Shown piece by piece: positions 8,310-17,724 of a DNA stretch of 64,000 nucleotides. Location: NCBI GenBank assembly GCA_026393755.1, contig JAPKZO010000032.1, positions 232,714 to 296,713 of the forward strand. The letters are read 5' to 3'. Numbering within the stretch: the first letter of the stretch is position 1; the number at the start of each line of letters is the position of its first letter. The notes beneath the pieces were generated by a model. The model was not told the DNA's origin. It was given only the letters and a program-made list of their open reading frames with translations, and searched no databases. This stretch comes from Acidobacteriota bacterium (GTDB taxonomy: Bacteria > Acidobacteriota > Vicinamibacteria > Vicinamibacterales > JAKQTR01). Made by a program: the position numbers and the translations under genes.

Positions 8310-8855
8310 CTATTTTACATACATTCGCTTGATTGTATCGCCGACTTCGATCTTATCGACGACCTCCATCCCGGAGGTCACCTGACCGAAAATCGCATAC
8401 TTTCCGTCAGGAATCTTCTTCTTTCCGATTGCAATGTAGAACTGGCTGTCGGCCTTGGCCGCGTCGCCAGAATGGGCCATACCGACTGTGCCCCGCCTGT
8501 GCTTCAATTTCTTGCTGATCTCCGCGACGCCAATCGGCTGACGGTTACCTGTCCGGCCCCAGGTGCTTCTGTTCTTGAGGTCCTTCGAGTCGGGATCACC
8601 AACCTGGATGACCAGGCCCGGATCGGCCCGGTGAAAATGCTGACGGTTATAGAAGTTGGCCTTCACCAGTTTGAGGAAGTTTTCTACGGTCTTCGGAGCT
8701 TCGGAGGGATAGGTCTCGATGGTAATCGTCCCTTTGCTGGTTTCGATGACCACTACCGGCCCACCAGCCGGTGCCTGGGCGGCGCCGACGCCTGTCATCA
8801 CAATCCACATGCCCACGGCCACCATCAGCACACACGCGCCAGACAATCTGCGCAT
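8310..8855 (-). CDS. Cyclophilin-type peptidyl-prolyl cis-trans isomerase, exported
   Basis: 181 residues. It catalyses cis-trans isomerisation of prolyl bonds, probably in the periplasm. The start at 8855 is preferred because AGGAG sits 7 bp upstream; an in-frame codon 27 bp earlier lacks this. A signal peptide (MRRLSG...MTGVGAAQA) precedes the cyclophilin domain, with VVIETSKGTITIETYPSEAPKTVENF as N-terminal strands and AHSGDAAKADSQFYIAI as the core motif. FHRADPGLVIQVGDP replaces the usual FHRVIPGFMIQGGDP, so the catalytic Arg region is kept. There is no neighbour on the same strand nearby. Confidence 0.93.
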   Translation of the reverse strand: MRRLSGACVLMVAVGMWIVMTGVGAAQAPAGGPVVVIETSKGTITIETYPSEAPKTVENFLKLVKANFYNRQHFHRADPGLVIQVGDPDSKDLKNRSTWGRTGNRQPIGVAEISKKLKHRRGTVGMAHSGDAAKADSQFYIAIGKKKIPDGKYAIFGQVTSGMEVVDKIEVGDTIKRMYVK

Positions 8856-8960
8856 CGTCTTACTCCTGGTTAGTTCACTCAATCCATGCCGCCGTATCGC
8901 CCAAGGCGGAACTGGCTGGATGATACACCATCAGGGGAACCACGATGTAGGATCTCCACG

Positions 8961-9278
8961 ATGAAAGACGAACTCCAGCTTCTGCCAGGCGTCGGTCCAA
9001 GTATTGCGGGCGATCTTCGTGCGCTCGGCGTGCGATCCGTGCGCGATCTGGGCCGCCGCGACCCTGAGCGCCTGTACCGGTCGCTCTGTGAGCACACCGG
9101 CGAGCGCCAGGACCCGTGCGTGCTCTACACGTTTCGCTGCGCCGTCTATGCGGCCCGGACAAAGGGGCCTGATCCAGCGCTGCTCAAGTGGTGGGCCTGG
9201 AAGGACAAGAGGCTCAGCGGCGCACGCCGCGCGACTTCCCAATCGTCGTCACGCCCACCCGCGGGCAGTGGTCGCTGA
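8961..9278 (+). CDS. Helix-hairpin-helix protein of the Cdd1/'pathogenicity locus' family
   Basis: 105 residues. LLPGVGPSIAGDLRALGVRSVRDL is a helix-hairpin-helix nucleic-acid-binding element, followed by LYRSLCEHTGERQDPCVLYTFRCAVYAA and KWWAWKD, the pattern of the small Cdd1 family (often labelled pathogenicity locus). Its molecular role is unknown. The ATG at 8961 begins exactly at the conserved region. The last ~22 codons overlap the 3' end of nth on the other strand (9214-9278), and the low-complexity tail RRATSQSSSRPPAGSGR probably reflects that overlap. Confidence 0.8.
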   Translation: MKDELQLLPGVGPSIAGDLRALGVRSVRDLGRRDPERLYRSLCEHTGERQDPCVLYTFRCAVYAARTKGPDPALLKWWAWKDKRLSGARRATSQSSSRPPAGSGR

Positions 9279-9906
9279 TCGCGCACTCGAGGCAGCGCGG
9301 ATGGGTCGGCCGGCACACGTTCTGTCCCCACGTCACCAGATAGAGGTTGATGTAGGGCCACCATCGAGCCGGCAGGCGATCGTACAAGGCCTGCTCAGTC
9401 TGTTCGGGCGTCATCGTCCGCACCCACCCGAGCCGGTTCGAGATGCGATGGACGTGCGTGTCGACGCAGATGTTGCGTAGACTCTTGAATCCCAGGATGA
9501 GGACCAGATTCGCGGTCTTGCGTCCGACACCTCGCAGGACGAGCAGTTCATCCATCGTTCCAGGCACGGCGCCATTGAAGCGCTCCAGCAGAATGCGGCA
9601 GGTCTCGCTCACGTGCCGGGCCTTGGTCCGATAGAAGCTGACCGGGTAGATGAGTTTCGCGATCTCGGGCACGCTCAGCGCCGCCATTCGACGAGGCGTC
9701 GGGGCCTTCCTGAACAGGCGCGCCGAGGCCGCCGCCGTGGTTGCATCCTGCGTGCGCGCCGAGAGCAACGTCGCAATCAGTACCTGAAAGGCATCATCCT
9801 GCTGTTCTTCTGCGATCTTCTCGACGATCGGCAGTTCGAGGCCGGTGATCGCCCTGGCGAGTCCGCGCATGATCCACTCGATGTCGCGGAAATGTGGTTT
9901 CGGCAT
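9214..9906 (-). CDS. nth: Endonuclease III
   Basis: 230 residues. Nth is a bifunctional DNA glycosylase/AP lyase removing oxidised pyrimidines. The start at 9906 (MPKPHF) is chosen; the upstream extension to 10083 overlaps the reductase gene out of frame and has no similarity. The helix-hairpin-helix LRGVGRKTANLVL carries the catalytic Lys, VDTHVHRISNRLGW carries the catalytic Asp, and the C-terminal 4Fe-4S site has the exact C-x6-C-x2-C-x5-C spacing (CRPTHPRCLECAISDHC). It starts 16 bp after the reductase stop, so the two are probably cotranscribed. Confidence 0.96.
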   Translation of the reverse strand: MPKPHFRDIEWIMRGLARAITGLELPIVEKIAEEQQDDAFQVLIATLLSARTQDATTAAASARLFRKAPTPRRMAALSVPEIAKLIYPVSFYRTKARHVSETCRILLERFNGAVPGTMDELLVLRGVGRKTANLVLILGFKSLRNICVDTHVHRISNRLGWVRTMTPEQTEQALYDRLPARWWPYINLYLVTWGQNVCRPTHPRCLECAISDHCPRVGVTTIGKSRGVRR

Positions 9907-9922
9907 CGGCGTTCCGAAAGAT

Positions 9923-10894
9923 TCAGGCGAGCGGAACGGGCGTGAGCGGTGCGTGGCCGGACAGCACGGCCAGCACGTTGCGGGCGGCCAGATCGGCCAT
10001 TGCCGTCCTGGTCTCCACCGTCGCGCTGCCGATATGCGGGGCGAGCACCACATTCTCGAGCGCGAGCAACGCCGGATGGACAACCGGCTCGCATTCGTAG
10101 ACGTCGAGCGCCGCGCCTCCGATCACGCCGCTGCGCAGGGCCCAGACAAGCGCGTCCTCGTCGACCACCGGCCCGCGTGACGTGTTGATCAGGCGGGCGC
10201 CCCGCTTCATTCTGGCCAGCGTCTGCCGATTGATCAGATGTCTGGTCTCCGGCGTCAGCGGCACGTGGAGGGAGATGACATCCGCGGTCGCCAGCACCTC
10301 GTCGAACGTGAGTCTGGTGCAGCCCGCGCCCTCAGACTCCGACCCCGGCGCGTCGGCGTCGAGCGTGGCATAGACCACGCGCATGCCGAAGACCGGTGCT
10401 CGAGCGGCCACCGCACGCCCGATGCGTCCGAACCCGACGAGACCGAGTTGCTTGTGCCGCAGGTCCGATCCAAGCAGGAAGTCGAGGGCCCAGCCCTTCC
10501 ACTCGCCACTCCGGACGAGCCGTTCACCCTCGGAAATGCGGCGCATGACGGCCAGCAGGAGGCCCCAGGTCAGATCCGCTGTCGCTTCGGTCAGCACGTC
10601 CGGCGTGTTGGTGACGACAATGCCGCGGTCGCGGGCGGCGGCCCGATCGATATTGTCGAATCCCACGGCGATGTTGGCTACGATCCGCAGGCCTGGGGCC
10701 GCGTCGAGCACCTCACCGTCAATGCGATCGGTCAGCAGGCACATCAGCGCCTGTTTGCCCGCCAGCCGCGCCTTGAGCTCCTCCTTCGGAATCGTGTTCG
10801 CGCCGACGTAGAGATCAACGTCGCAGACTGACGCGAGACCAGACAGAACCGGGTCGGGAATCACGCGGGTGATGAGCACGGCCGGCCGGGACAT
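9923..10894 (-). CDS. D-isomer specific 2-hydroxyacid dehydrogenase (glyoxylate/hydroxypyruvate reductase-like)
   Basis: 323 residues. It is a cytosolic NAD(P)-dependent reductase of 2-keto acids. The Rossmann motif GLVGFGRIGRAVA is central; the catalytic triad is recognisable as Arg in INTSRGPVVDEDAL, Glu in DVYECEP, and His in APHIGSAT. NIAVGFDNID and TPDVLTEATADLTWGLLLA are typical of glycerate dehydrogenase/GRHPR-like members. ATG at 10894 lies just after the upstream stop; a GTG at 10903 would overlap it. Without kinetic data glyoxylate, hydroxypyruvate or another keto acid cannot be separated. Confidence 0.9.
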   Translation of the reverse strand: MSRPAVLITRVIPDPVLSGLASVCDVDLYVGANTIPKEELKARLAGKQALMCLLTDRIDGEVLDAAPGLRIVANIAVGFDNIDRAAARDRGIVVTNTPDVLTEATADLTWGLLLAVMRRISEGERLVRSGEWKGWALDFLLGSDLRHKQLGLVGFGRIGRAVAARAPVFGMRVVYATLDADAPGSESEGAGCTRLTFDEVLATADVISLHVPLTPETRHLINRQTLARMKRGARLINTSRGPVVDEDALVWALRSGVIGGAALDVYECEPVVHPALLALENVVLAPHIGSATVETRTAMADLAARNVLAVLSGHAPLTPVPLA

Positions 10895-10895
10895 G

Positions 10896-11165
10896 TCAGC
10901 CACGCGACACGAACGCCTGCCGGCACTTGTCGGAGCAGAAGTACACCGTGCCCGACTTGCCGCGAACAGCCAGAGCGGAACTCGGCACCACGAACGTGCC
11001 GCAGACCGGATCGCGCGCCATCACCTGCCCCTTATCCGTCTTCCGGGCGGGCGACTTGGGCCCGATTCCCTCTCTGAGTCCACGGACAAAGCTCCGCAGC
11101 GCTCGTCCGACGAGAAGCGCGAGCAGCCCAAGTACGAGGAATCTGATCAAGAGGCGTCCCAGCAT
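10896..11165 (-). CDS. Small membrane-anchored zinc-finger (YHS/PP0621-like) protein
   Basis: 89 residues. An N-terminal hydrophobic helix (LLIRFLVLGLLALLVGRAL) is followed by a basic linker and a compact Cys domain: ARDPVCGTFVVPSSALAV ... GTVYFCSDKCRQAF. This is the YHS-like treble clef seen in the PP0621 family, with Cys in CG and C-x3-C positions that could bind one metal ion. The role is unknown. Its stop is 1 bp before the preferred start of the reductase, so they form an operon. Confidence 0.78.
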   Translation of the reverse strand: MLGRLLIRFLVLGLLALLVGRALRSFVRGLREGIGPKSPARKTDKGQVMARDPVCGTFVVPSSALAVRGKSGTVYFCSDKCRQAFVSRG

Positions 11166-11189
11166 CGCGATCGGCGTGAACCGTGCTCC

Positions 11190-11855
11190 TTATTTCTTCA
11201 AGATGCCGGACGGCGACGCGCCCGCGGCGACCGGAGCGCTGCCGGCGGGCGGCATCGCTCCATCCGGGTGGGCCGCCTTCAGATTGTCCAGGGCCCGCTG
11301 GGCCGACGAGGCTTCCTCGCTGCCGGGTGCGAGCTTGATGACTTCGTTCCAGGCCTCCGTCGCGCCGGCCAGGTCTTGCTTGCCGAACGCCTTGACGACA
11401 CCCAGATTCAGCCACGTCTTGGTGTGCTTCGGGTCAATGGCCAGGGACGCCGACATCTGCGTGATCGCGCGATCGGCTTGATCGGTGTAGTAGTAGCAGA
11501 TCGCCAGGTCCGTGCTGACGTTGACGTCCTTCGGGACGAGCGCCAGCGCCTCCTCGTACCACCTCGTCGCTTCCTGGTAGCGTCCGGCGTCGAAGTACAT
11601 GTCGCCAAGGTGAACGCGCGACGGCACATTCCTGGGATCGCGCTCGGCAATGTTCCTGAGCGGCGCAGCCTGGCTCTCGTCCAGTGCCGGGCGTGTCGCC
11701 GGCGTAGCAGCGGTCTGAGCCGTCTGCGCCGCCGGCGCGGCCGCTGCGCCCCCCGCGACGATGCGCATCGGAATCTGCTGGGTTCCGATCACCCAGCCCA
11801 CGATGAGTCCAAACAGCGCGCCGGCCACGGCAAATACGATCGATTCAGTCTTCAT
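11190..11855 (-). CDS. Membrane-anchored TPR protein
   Basis: 221 residues. A membrane helix at the N-terminus (SIVFAVAGALFGLIVGWVIG) is followed by an Ala/Pro/Thr-rich linker and at least three tetratricopeptide repeats (PSRVHLGDMYFDAGRYQEATRWYEEALALVP; STDLAICYYYTDQADRAITQMSASLAIDP; TWLNLGVVKAFGKQDLAGATEAWNEVIKLAP). The tail is Pro/Ala-rich. The fold suggests a periplasmic or cytoplasmic-face scaffold; no partner is identifiable. Genes on both sides run in the same direction with gaps of 24 and 16 bp. Confidence 0.85.
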   Translation of the reverse strand: MKTESIVFAVAGALFGLIVGWVIGTQQIPMRIVAGGAAAAPAAQTAQTAATPATRPALDESQAAPLRNIAERDPRNVPSRVHLGDMYFDAGRYQEATRWYEEALALVPKDVNVSTDLAICYYYTDQADRAITQMSASLAIDPKHTKTWLNLGVVKAFGKQDLAGATEAWNEVIKLAPGSEEASSAQRALDNLKAAHPDGAMPPAGSAPVAAGASPSGILKK

Positions 11856-11871
11856 GATGTCCCACTGATCA

Positions 11872-12597
11872 TCACAACGTGCGAACGAACCATTCCACCA
11901 CCGCGGTCGCGAGATCGGGGTCGCGGCTCAACATGAGCGTTCCGTGACCCGCGCCAGCGAGCACGCGCAGTTCGCGAGGGCCGTTCCCCATGGTGACCAT
12001 GCCGCGTGCCGAGCGCAGGGCGTAAGGATCCTCGCTGCTCGCCACGAGCAGCGCCGGTCGTGAACCGAACTTCCTGAGCGCCGGCTCCATGCGCAGATTG
12101 CGGTACTCGAGCGACGGCGACAGCAACGCCAGCGACCTGACCGACGCGTCGTTGCCCGCAGCGATCGCCGCAACGTTTGCCCCGACGGACGCTCCGGCGA
12201 TCCCGATGCGGCCGGGAGCAATCTCGGGGCGGGCCGACAGGTAGGCTTTCGCGGCCTCGGCGTCCAGCACGAGGTCCGCGAGGTCGTCGCCGCCCCTGGC
12301 ATCGATTCCCGGCTGACCTGCGCGGCGGAAGTCCACCGACAGCGCGGCGATTCCAGCCTCCACCAACTTCTGCGCCGCCGCGTCCCAGTCGTGCCGCGAG
12401 CGCGCCATCATGTGCAGCAGCACGACGGCCGGAGCCGGATGCCTGTCTGGCAGGAACAGCGTCCCGGTGATCTGGGCGCCGTCCCGCGCGTTGAACGTCA
12501 CGGTCTGCGGCTCTACGGCCAACACCGGCGCAGCGAGCGCGAGGAGCATCGCGATGACGCCGGGACATCGTCGACGGTGCCGAGTGTCGCGGTTCAT
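11872..12597 (-). CDS. Alpha/beta hydrolase (dienelactone hydrolase-like), secreted
   Basis: 241 residues. A signal peptide ([14 protein letters not shown]) is followed by an alpha/beta hydrolase fold. The nucleophile elbow is [11 protein letters not shown] (G-x-S-x-G with Ser), the acid is probably Asp in SSEDPYA, and the base is His in [24 protein letters not shown] supplies the oxyanion-hole region. The substrate is unknown. Its ATG overlaps the pdxJ stop by four bases (ATGA), indicating translational coupling. Confidence 0.86.
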   Translation of the reverse strand: MNRDTRHRRRCPGVIAMLLALAAPVLAVEPQTVTFNARDGAQITGTLFLPDRHPAPAVVLLHMMARSRHDWDAAAQKLVEAGIAALSVDFRRAGQPGIDARGGDDLADLVLDAEAAKAYLSARPEIAPGRIGIAGASVGANVAAIAAGNDASVRSLALLSPSLEYRNLRMEPALRKFGSRPALLVASSEDPYALRSARGMVTMGNGPRELRVLAGAGHGTLMLSRDPDLATAVVEWFVRTL

Positions 12598-13304
12598 GTG
12601 CGCAGCAACGCCACCATCTCGCGCACCGCCCGATCGAGCCCGACCAGCGCGGCGCGCGCCACAATACTGTGACCAATGTTCAATTCGATGATGTGCGGGA
12701 CCCTGACAATGGGCTGCACATTCAGGTAGTTCAATCCGTGCCCGGCCAGGACCTCGAGCCCGATCGTCGCCGCACGGTCGGCACTCTCCCGGATTCGGGC
12801 CAGTTGTTGTGGTCTCGCGCCATCAGCCGCGTCCGCGTACGGTCCCGTGTTGATTTCGATCGCGTCCGCGCCAGCGTCCTTGGACGCATCGACCTGTGCC
12901 GCAGTCGCATCCACGAAGATGCTCACGCGGATGCCGGCTGGCCTGCAACGTTCGACTGCATGCCGAACGGCGGAAATGTTGGCGGCGACGTCCAGGCCGC
13001 CAGTCGTGGTCACTTCCTCGGGACGCTCGGGAACCAGCGTCACCTGGTCCGGCTTCACGCGGCAGGCGATGTCGACCATCTCCGGCGTCGCGGCCATTTC
13101 AACGTTGAGCTTGCTCTGTACGATCTGCCGGAGCAACTCCACGTCCCGGTCCTTGATGTGGCGGCGATCGCTGCGAAGGTGTACGGTGATGCCTTCGGCG
13201 CCGGCCAGTTCCGCGATGACCGCGGCGGCGACCGGTTCGGGTTCACGCGCTTTGCGCGCCTCGCGAATCGTCGCGATGTGATCGATGTTGACGCCTAGAC
13301 GCAT
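12594..13304 (-). CDS. pdxJ: Pyridoxine 5'-phosphate synthase PdxJ
   Basis: 236 residues. PdxJ condenses 1-deoxy-D-xylulose 5-phosphate with 3-amino-2-oxopropyl phosphate to pyridoxine 5'-phosphate. The start at 13304 gives the canonical [22 protein letters not shown] lies 7 bp upstream. The catalytic Glu is in KLNVEMAAT, conserved [16 protein letters not shown] and INTGPYAD follow, and the end has GHGLNY and [12 protein letters not shown]. Length matches the family. PdxA is not in the window, so the rest of the DXP-dependent vitamin B6 route must be elsewhere. Confidence 0.97.
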   Translation of the reverse strand: MRLGVNIDHIATIREARKAREPEPVAAAVIAELAGAEGITVHLRSDRRHIKDRDVELLRQIVQSKLNVEMAATPEMVDIACRVKPDQVTLVPERPEEVTTTGGLDVAANISAVRHAVERCRPAGIRVSIFVDATAAQVDASKDAGADAIEINTGPYADAADGARPQQLARIRESADRAATIGLEVLAGHGLNYLNVQPIVRVPHIIELNIGHSIVARAALVGLDRAVREMVALLRT

Positions 13305-13339
13305 CGTCTGGCTCCTGCTTCTAACTTCTTGCTTCTTCC

Positions 13340-15454
13340 CTACCGTGGTGTCGCATCCGGCAGTCCGCCATCCACTGGAATGGTCGCTCCCGTGGTGGGC
13401 GACTGGCGCGTCGCGAAATAGAGCACCGCGTTGGCCACGTGCCGCGCGGTCACCTTGGCCTTCAGCAGATTCCGCGTGCGGTAGTACTCTTCGAGCCCGT
13501 CCTGGTCGAGGCCGCGGGCCTTCATCCGGTCGGGGCCGACTTCCGCCCACAGGCCTGACCGGCGCGTGCCGTGGCCAAACACGGCGTCAGGCGCTACCAT
13601 GTTCACTCGCACATCGTCGTCGGCCAGCTCCAGGCTCGCAATCCGGCCAAGCTGATGCGAAGCCGCCTTCGTGGCGCTGTACGCGCCGAACTTCGCGCCG
13701 GGCGCGAACACGTTCTTGGTCGACACCAGCACGATGTCACCGCCTGTGCCCTGCACAGCGAAATGACGGCCCGCTTCGGCCAGCACCAGCAGCGTGCCTT
13801 CGATGTTGACCCGCTCCAGCCGGCGGAACGCCTCGACATCCATGCTGACAAGCGGCGAGACGTGAGCGATGCCGGCGTTGATGATGACCAGATCCACGCC
13901 GCCCCAACGGCTGGCCACACGCCGGAACGCCGCAGCGACCGACCCCTCGTCAGTCACATCCATCGGCACCGCGCTCACCTGCCCCGCCCCCGCGAAGCTC
14001 CGGCCGAGCTCGGCGGCCAGCGCATCGAGGCGCTCGCCAGGCAAATCGGTCACCACCACATGACAGTTCTCGTCGAGCAGGCCCTGCGCGATGCCTGCGC
14101 CGATCGCTCCCGCCGCGCCCGTCACCAACGCGACGCGTCCCGCCAGTGCGCCGCGAACGCCTATCAGCTTCGCGTGCTGCAAACCGCGGTATTCCATCTC
14201 GAAAAGCTGCAGCTCTGTCAGGCCCTCATAGGTGCCCATCTCGGCGATGGCGAGCTTGACCTGCAGGGTCTGCGCCGTGATATCGCGACTGATGACAGCG
14301 GCCTGATCGTCATGGCCCGCACAGACGGCGCCCACACCCGGCAGGAGCACGACGCGCGGCAAAGGAGCGAACGTGTCGAGCCAGTTCGGCCTCGCAGGGC
14401 GATGCCGGCCCAGGTACGACTCATAGGCGCTGGAGTACGCCTGCACCGCCGCCGAGAATGCTTCTTTGAACCTGGCGGGGTCGTCCCAGGCGGGCGCGTC
14501 GAACCAGAGCGGAAGGCTCCTGGTGCGAATCAGGTGATCGGCCGTGAGCGGCGGTGTGAGGAGCGCGTCCTTCGCCCCCGGCTGATCCAACGCGCCCAGC
14601 ACGCGATCGTTGACGAGCGGTGCGAGAACCACGCGATCCCACCGTGGCTCGGCTGAACTGGATCGGCGCGCGAGTTGGCCGCGGATGATCGGCCCGACGG
14701 TGGCCAGCCGTTCCCAGGCCTCGGCGACAGCGGTCCGCGACATCGTGATGGTCCCGCCTCTGCGCGATCGCGCGGCGAGAAATGCTTCGGCCCGCGCGAC
14801 CAGGTCGATATGCGTGTCATAGGAGGCGCGGGCGGTATGTCCCCACGTCATCAGCCCATGCTTGAGCAGCACGAGGCCCCGCGCGGCTGGCGCGGCCTCA
14901 ACCGCCGCCGCGGCGGCCTTCGCCAGCAGGAACCCGGGCTCGACGTACTCGACGACGGCCACGTCTTCGCCAAACGCCTCTCGCACCAGGGCGGCACCAC
15001 CGCGCTGGTTCGTCAGCGCGAGGACGGCGTCAGCGTGGGTATGATCAATGTAGATCCCCGGTAGGAAAGCGTGAACCAGGGTTTCGATCGACGGGGTCGG
15101 GCCGCACGAATCGAACAGCGCCCGCCGCAACTGGTTGGCCATCTCGTCGTCTGCCAGATGGTCGAGTACGCCGAAGCGGCGCAGCCACGTCAAATCGAGA
15201 GCGGGGTGGCCCCCGGGGCCAATCGTGGCCATGTCGAAGCCTGACGCCTTGACGAAGATGGCCGGGACCATGTCGCCGAAGGCGGATGGGTGCTCCGCTT
15301 TCAGCGACGTGTTGCCGCCGCCGTGGAGGACAAGCGCCGGGTCGGCACCGAGCAGGCGGCTGGTGTACGTTCGCAGGGCCAGCATCTCGCTGATGCCAGG
15401 CCCGAGACGCTCAACCGTCCGTGCCGCTTCCCGGTCGTCCCAGCGGTTTGTCAT
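13340..15454 (-). CDS. Bifunctional class II aldolase / short-chain dehydrogenase (RhaD/YuxG type)
   Basis: 704 residues in two domains. Residues ~1-410 are a class II aldolase/adducin domain: GGGNTSLK binds phosphate, and [10 protein letters not shown] plus [12 protein letters not shown] supply zinc-binding His. Residues ~435-700 are a short-chain dehydrogenase with [12 protein letters not shown] (NAD binding), [11 protein letters not shown], and the catalytic Y-x3-K in [10 protein letters not shown]. Known members with this fusion act in deoxysugar catabolism (rhamnulose-1-phosphate aldolase plus lactaldehyde dehydrogenase type). No rhamnose isomerase or kinase is nearby. The LsrF-like aldolase lies 10 bp upstream on the same strand, so the two may work on one phosphorylated sugar. 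Confidence 0.9.
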   Translation of the reverse strand: MTNRWDDREAARTVERLGPGISEMLALRTYTSRLLGADPALVLHGGGNTSLKAEHPSAFGDMVPAIFVKASGFDMATIGPGGHPALDLTWLRRFGVLDHLADDEMANQLRRALFDSCGPTPSIETLVHAFLPGIYIDHTHADAVLALTNQRGGAALVREAFGEDVAVVEYVEPGFLLAKAAAAAVEAAPAARGLVLLKHGLMTWGHTARASYDTHIDLVARAEAFLAARSRRGGTITMSRTAVAEAWERLATVGPIIRGQLARRSSSAEPRWDRVVLAPLVNDRVLGALDQPGAKDALLTPPLTADHLIRTRSLPLWFDAPAWDDPARFKEAFSAAVQAYSSAYESYLGRHRPARPNWLDTFAPLPRVVLLPGVGAVCAGHDDQAAVISRDITAQTLQVKLAIAEMGTYEGLTELQLFEMEYRGLQHAKLIGVRGALAGRVALVTGAAGAIGAGIAQGLLDENCHVVVTDLPGERLDALAAELGRSFAGAGQVSAVPMDVTDEGSVAAAFRRVASRWGGVDLVIINAGIAHVSPLVSMDVEAFRRLERVNIEGTLLVLAEAGRHFAVQGTGGDIVLVSTKNVFAPGAKFGAYSATKAASHQLGRIASLELADDDVRVNMVAPDAVFGHGTRRSGLWAEVGPDRMKARGLDQDGLEEYYRTRNLLKAKVTARHVANAVLYFATRQSPTTGATIPVDGGLPDATPR

Positions 15455-15464
15455 CGTGTTCCGC

Positions 15465-16370
15465 CTACTTCCTGTTCTTCGGCGTCCGCTGGCGCTCGCC
15501 CTTGAGCGTGAGGTAGAGATCGTAGGCCTGGCGAGGCGGCATCAGCGTGTGCACGACCTTGCCGACGGCCTGGATCATGGCGGCCGGCGCGTCAGACTGG
15601 AAGATATTGCGTCCCATGTCGACACCCGCCGCGCCCTGACTGACGGCGTTGAATGCCATCGTCAGCGCATCCAGTTCGGCCAGTTTCTTGCCGCCGGCCA
15701 TGACGATCGGCACCGGACAGCCAGCGGTCACGGTGTCGAATCCCTTCTCACAGTAGTAGGTCTTGACCACCTGGGAGCCAAGCTCCGCGCAGATGCGTGT
15801 CGCGAGGCCGAGGTACCGGGCGTCTCGCGCCATGTCCTTCCCCACCGCGGTGACGCCCATCGTCGGCACGCCATACCGGAGTCCCATGTCGACCAGACGC
15901 GTCATGTTGTGGACGGTCTGCGTCTCGAACTCCCCTCCGATGTGCACCTGCACCGCCATCGCGGAGACATTCATTCTGAGCGCATCTTCGATGTCGACGG
16001 CGATCTGCTCGTTCGACAGTTCCTTCAACGTGCTTGGGCCGCCGGTCGATCGCATGACGACGCCGTGCCCGAACGACGCCGGAATCGTCGACCGCAGGAT
16101 GCCGCGCGTGCACATCAGCGCGTCCGCGTACGGCAGTAGCGGCACGATGGTCAGATCGACGCGCTCCAGGCCTGTGGTGGGCCCGAGAAAGTAGCCGTGA
16201 TCGATCGCCAGCATCACCGTGCGTCCGCTCTCGGGCCGGAAGATTCGGGCCAGGCGATTCCGCATGCCCCAGTCGAGCTGGTGCGCGCCCTTCAGGTAGA
16301 AGCCCTCGTGGCTGGCTGGCGTCTCCACGAAGAAGTTCTTGGTCTCTTTGACGTCGTCGATATCTGCCAT
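15465..16370 (-). CDS. LsrF-like class I aldolase/thiolase
   Basis: 301 residues. It matches LsrF (3-hydroxy-5-phosphonooxypentane-2,4-dione thiolase, the last AI-2 breakdown step) along its length: [59 protein letters not shown] (Schiff-base Lys region), [25 protein letters not shown]. None of the other lsr genes (kinase lsrK, isomerase lsrG, transporter) is present. It sits between glmM and the aldolase/SDR fusion, so the true substrate may be another phosphorylated ketose rather than AI-2. The gene product assignment is secure; its pathway is not. Confidence 0.88.
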   Translation of the reverse strand: MADIDDVKETKNFFVETPASHEGFYLKGAHQLDWGMRNRLARIFRPESGRTVMLAIDHGYFLGPTTGLERVDLTIVPLLPYADALMCTRGILRSTIPASFGHGVVMRSTGGPSTLKELSNEQIAVDIEDALRMNVSAMAVQVHIGGEFETQTVHNMTRLVDMGLRYGVPTMGVTAVGKDMARDARYLGLATRICAELGSQVVKTYYCEKGFDTVTAGCPVPIVMAGGKKLAELDALTMAFNAVSQGAAGVDMGRNIFQSDAPAAMIQAVGKVVHTLMPPRQAYDLYLTLKGERQRTPKNRK

Positions 16371-16380
16371 TGAATGACTC

Positions 16381-17724
16381 CTATGCCCCGATTTCCCGCC
16401 TCACGGCGGAAGCAATCTCCTCCGCCCACGCGTCGATTTCGTCCTGGCGTTCGCCCTCAATCATGACGCGCAGCAGCGGCTCGGTTCCCGAATAGCGCAC
16501 CAGCAGCCGCCCGCGCCCGTCGATCCGACTGGCGACCGCCGCCGCCGCGTCGGCGATGGCGGGAATCGCGTTCCAGTCTCGCTTCTCGCGCACTCGGACG
16601 TTGAGCAACACCTGCGGGAACGTCTTCAGGTCAGACGCGAGGCGCGCCAGCGGCTCCCCCGTCTCGGCCATCACCCGCAGCACGTTGATCGCGGTCACCA
16701 GGCCGTCCCCGGTGTAGAGGGAATCCGCAAAGATGATGTGGCCGGACTGCTCGCCGCCCAGCGCGAGATTGTCCTTCAGCATCTCCTCCATCACGTACTT
16801 GTCGCCGACCGGGCAGCGCACGAGCCCGATCCCGAGATCCCGCAGCGCCAGTTCGAGGCCGATATTACTCATCACCGTCGCGACCACGGCGTTGCCCCGC
16901 AGCCGGCCAGTCGCCTTCATCTGTTTCGCGCAGAGGTAGAGAATCGCATCGCCGTCGGTGATGGTGCCGTTGGCATCGATCAGGATGGCGCGGTCGCCGT
17001 CGCCGTCGAACGCCACGCCCAGCTGGCAGCCGCGTTCGACGACATGCGTGGCCAACATCTGCGGATGCGTCGATCCGCAGAGCAGGTTGATGTTGCGTCC
17101 GTCTGGCGCACACCCGATGGCGGTGACGTCGAACCCGAGCGACCGCAGTGCGGTCGGCGCCAGCCGCGACATGGCGCCGTGGCCGCAGTCCAGACAGATC
17201 CGGCGTGCGTGGGTGGGAAACAGGCCAGCCATCGCCTCGCGTGCGTGGGCGAGATAGACCTCCTCAAGATCGACCTGCTGGATCGGAGGCGCCTCGCCTT
17301 GCGGCTCCTGCCAGGACGCGTCGGCAACGATAGCCTCGACTTCTGCTTCGAGCGCTTCCGTGAACTTCGCGCCCGCGCCCGAGAACACCTTGATGCCGTT
17401 GTCGTGGTAGGGGTTGTGTGACGCCGAGATGACTACGCCTGCGGTGAATCCCCGACTGCGCGTCAGATACGCAACCGCCGGCGTCGAGATCACGCCTGCG
17501 CTGGTGACAACCGCGCCATTGGCCGTCGCACCAACGGCCAGATCGCGCTCGATCCACTCGCCCGACTCGCGCGTGTCCCGCCCAATCAACAACTGCGGCG
17601 CTTCGGACGCCGCGGGCAACACCCTGACGAGCGCCCAGCCGAGGCGGCGAATCGTCCGAACGTCGAGCGGCGGCACACCCGCCCGCCCCCGCACCCCATC
17701 TGTCCCGAACAGTCGTGTACTCAT
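16381..17724 (-). CDS. glmM: Phosphoglucosamine mutase GlmM
   Basis: 447 residues. GlmM interconverts glucosamine 6-phosphate and 1-phosphate on the way to UDP-GlcNAc. [12 protein letters not shown] opens the protein; the phosphoserine is S102 in [16 protein letters not shown]; the metal loop is D240-G-D242-G-D244; and the sugar-phosphate-binding end is [15 protein letters not shown]. Its start overlaps the stop of the YbbR gene (ATGA), keeping the cdaA-ybbR-glmM order known from c-di-AMP modules, where YbbR (CdaR) and GlmM modulate the cyclase. Confidence 0.97.
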   Translation of the reverse strand: MSTRLFGTDGVRGRAGVPPLDVRTIRRLGWALVRVLPAASEAPQLLIGRDTRESGEWIERDLAVGATANGAVVTSAGVISTPAVAYLTRSRGFTAGVVISASHNPYHDNGIKVFSGAGAKFTEALEAEVEAIVADASWQEPQGEAPPIQQVDLEEVYLAHAREAMAGLFPTHARRICLDCGHGAMSRLAPTALRSLGFDVTAIGCAPDGRNINLLCGSTHPQMLATHVVERGCQLGVAFDGDGDRAILIDANGTITDGDAILYLCAKQMKATGRLRGNAVVATVMSNIGLELALRDLGIGLVRCPVGDKYVMEEMLKDNLALGGEQSGHIIFADSLYTGDGLVTAINVLRVMAETGEPLARLASDLKTFPQVLLNVRVREKRDWNAIPAIADAAAAVASRIDGRGRLLVRYSGTEPLLRVMIEGERQDEIDAWAEEIASAVRREIGA

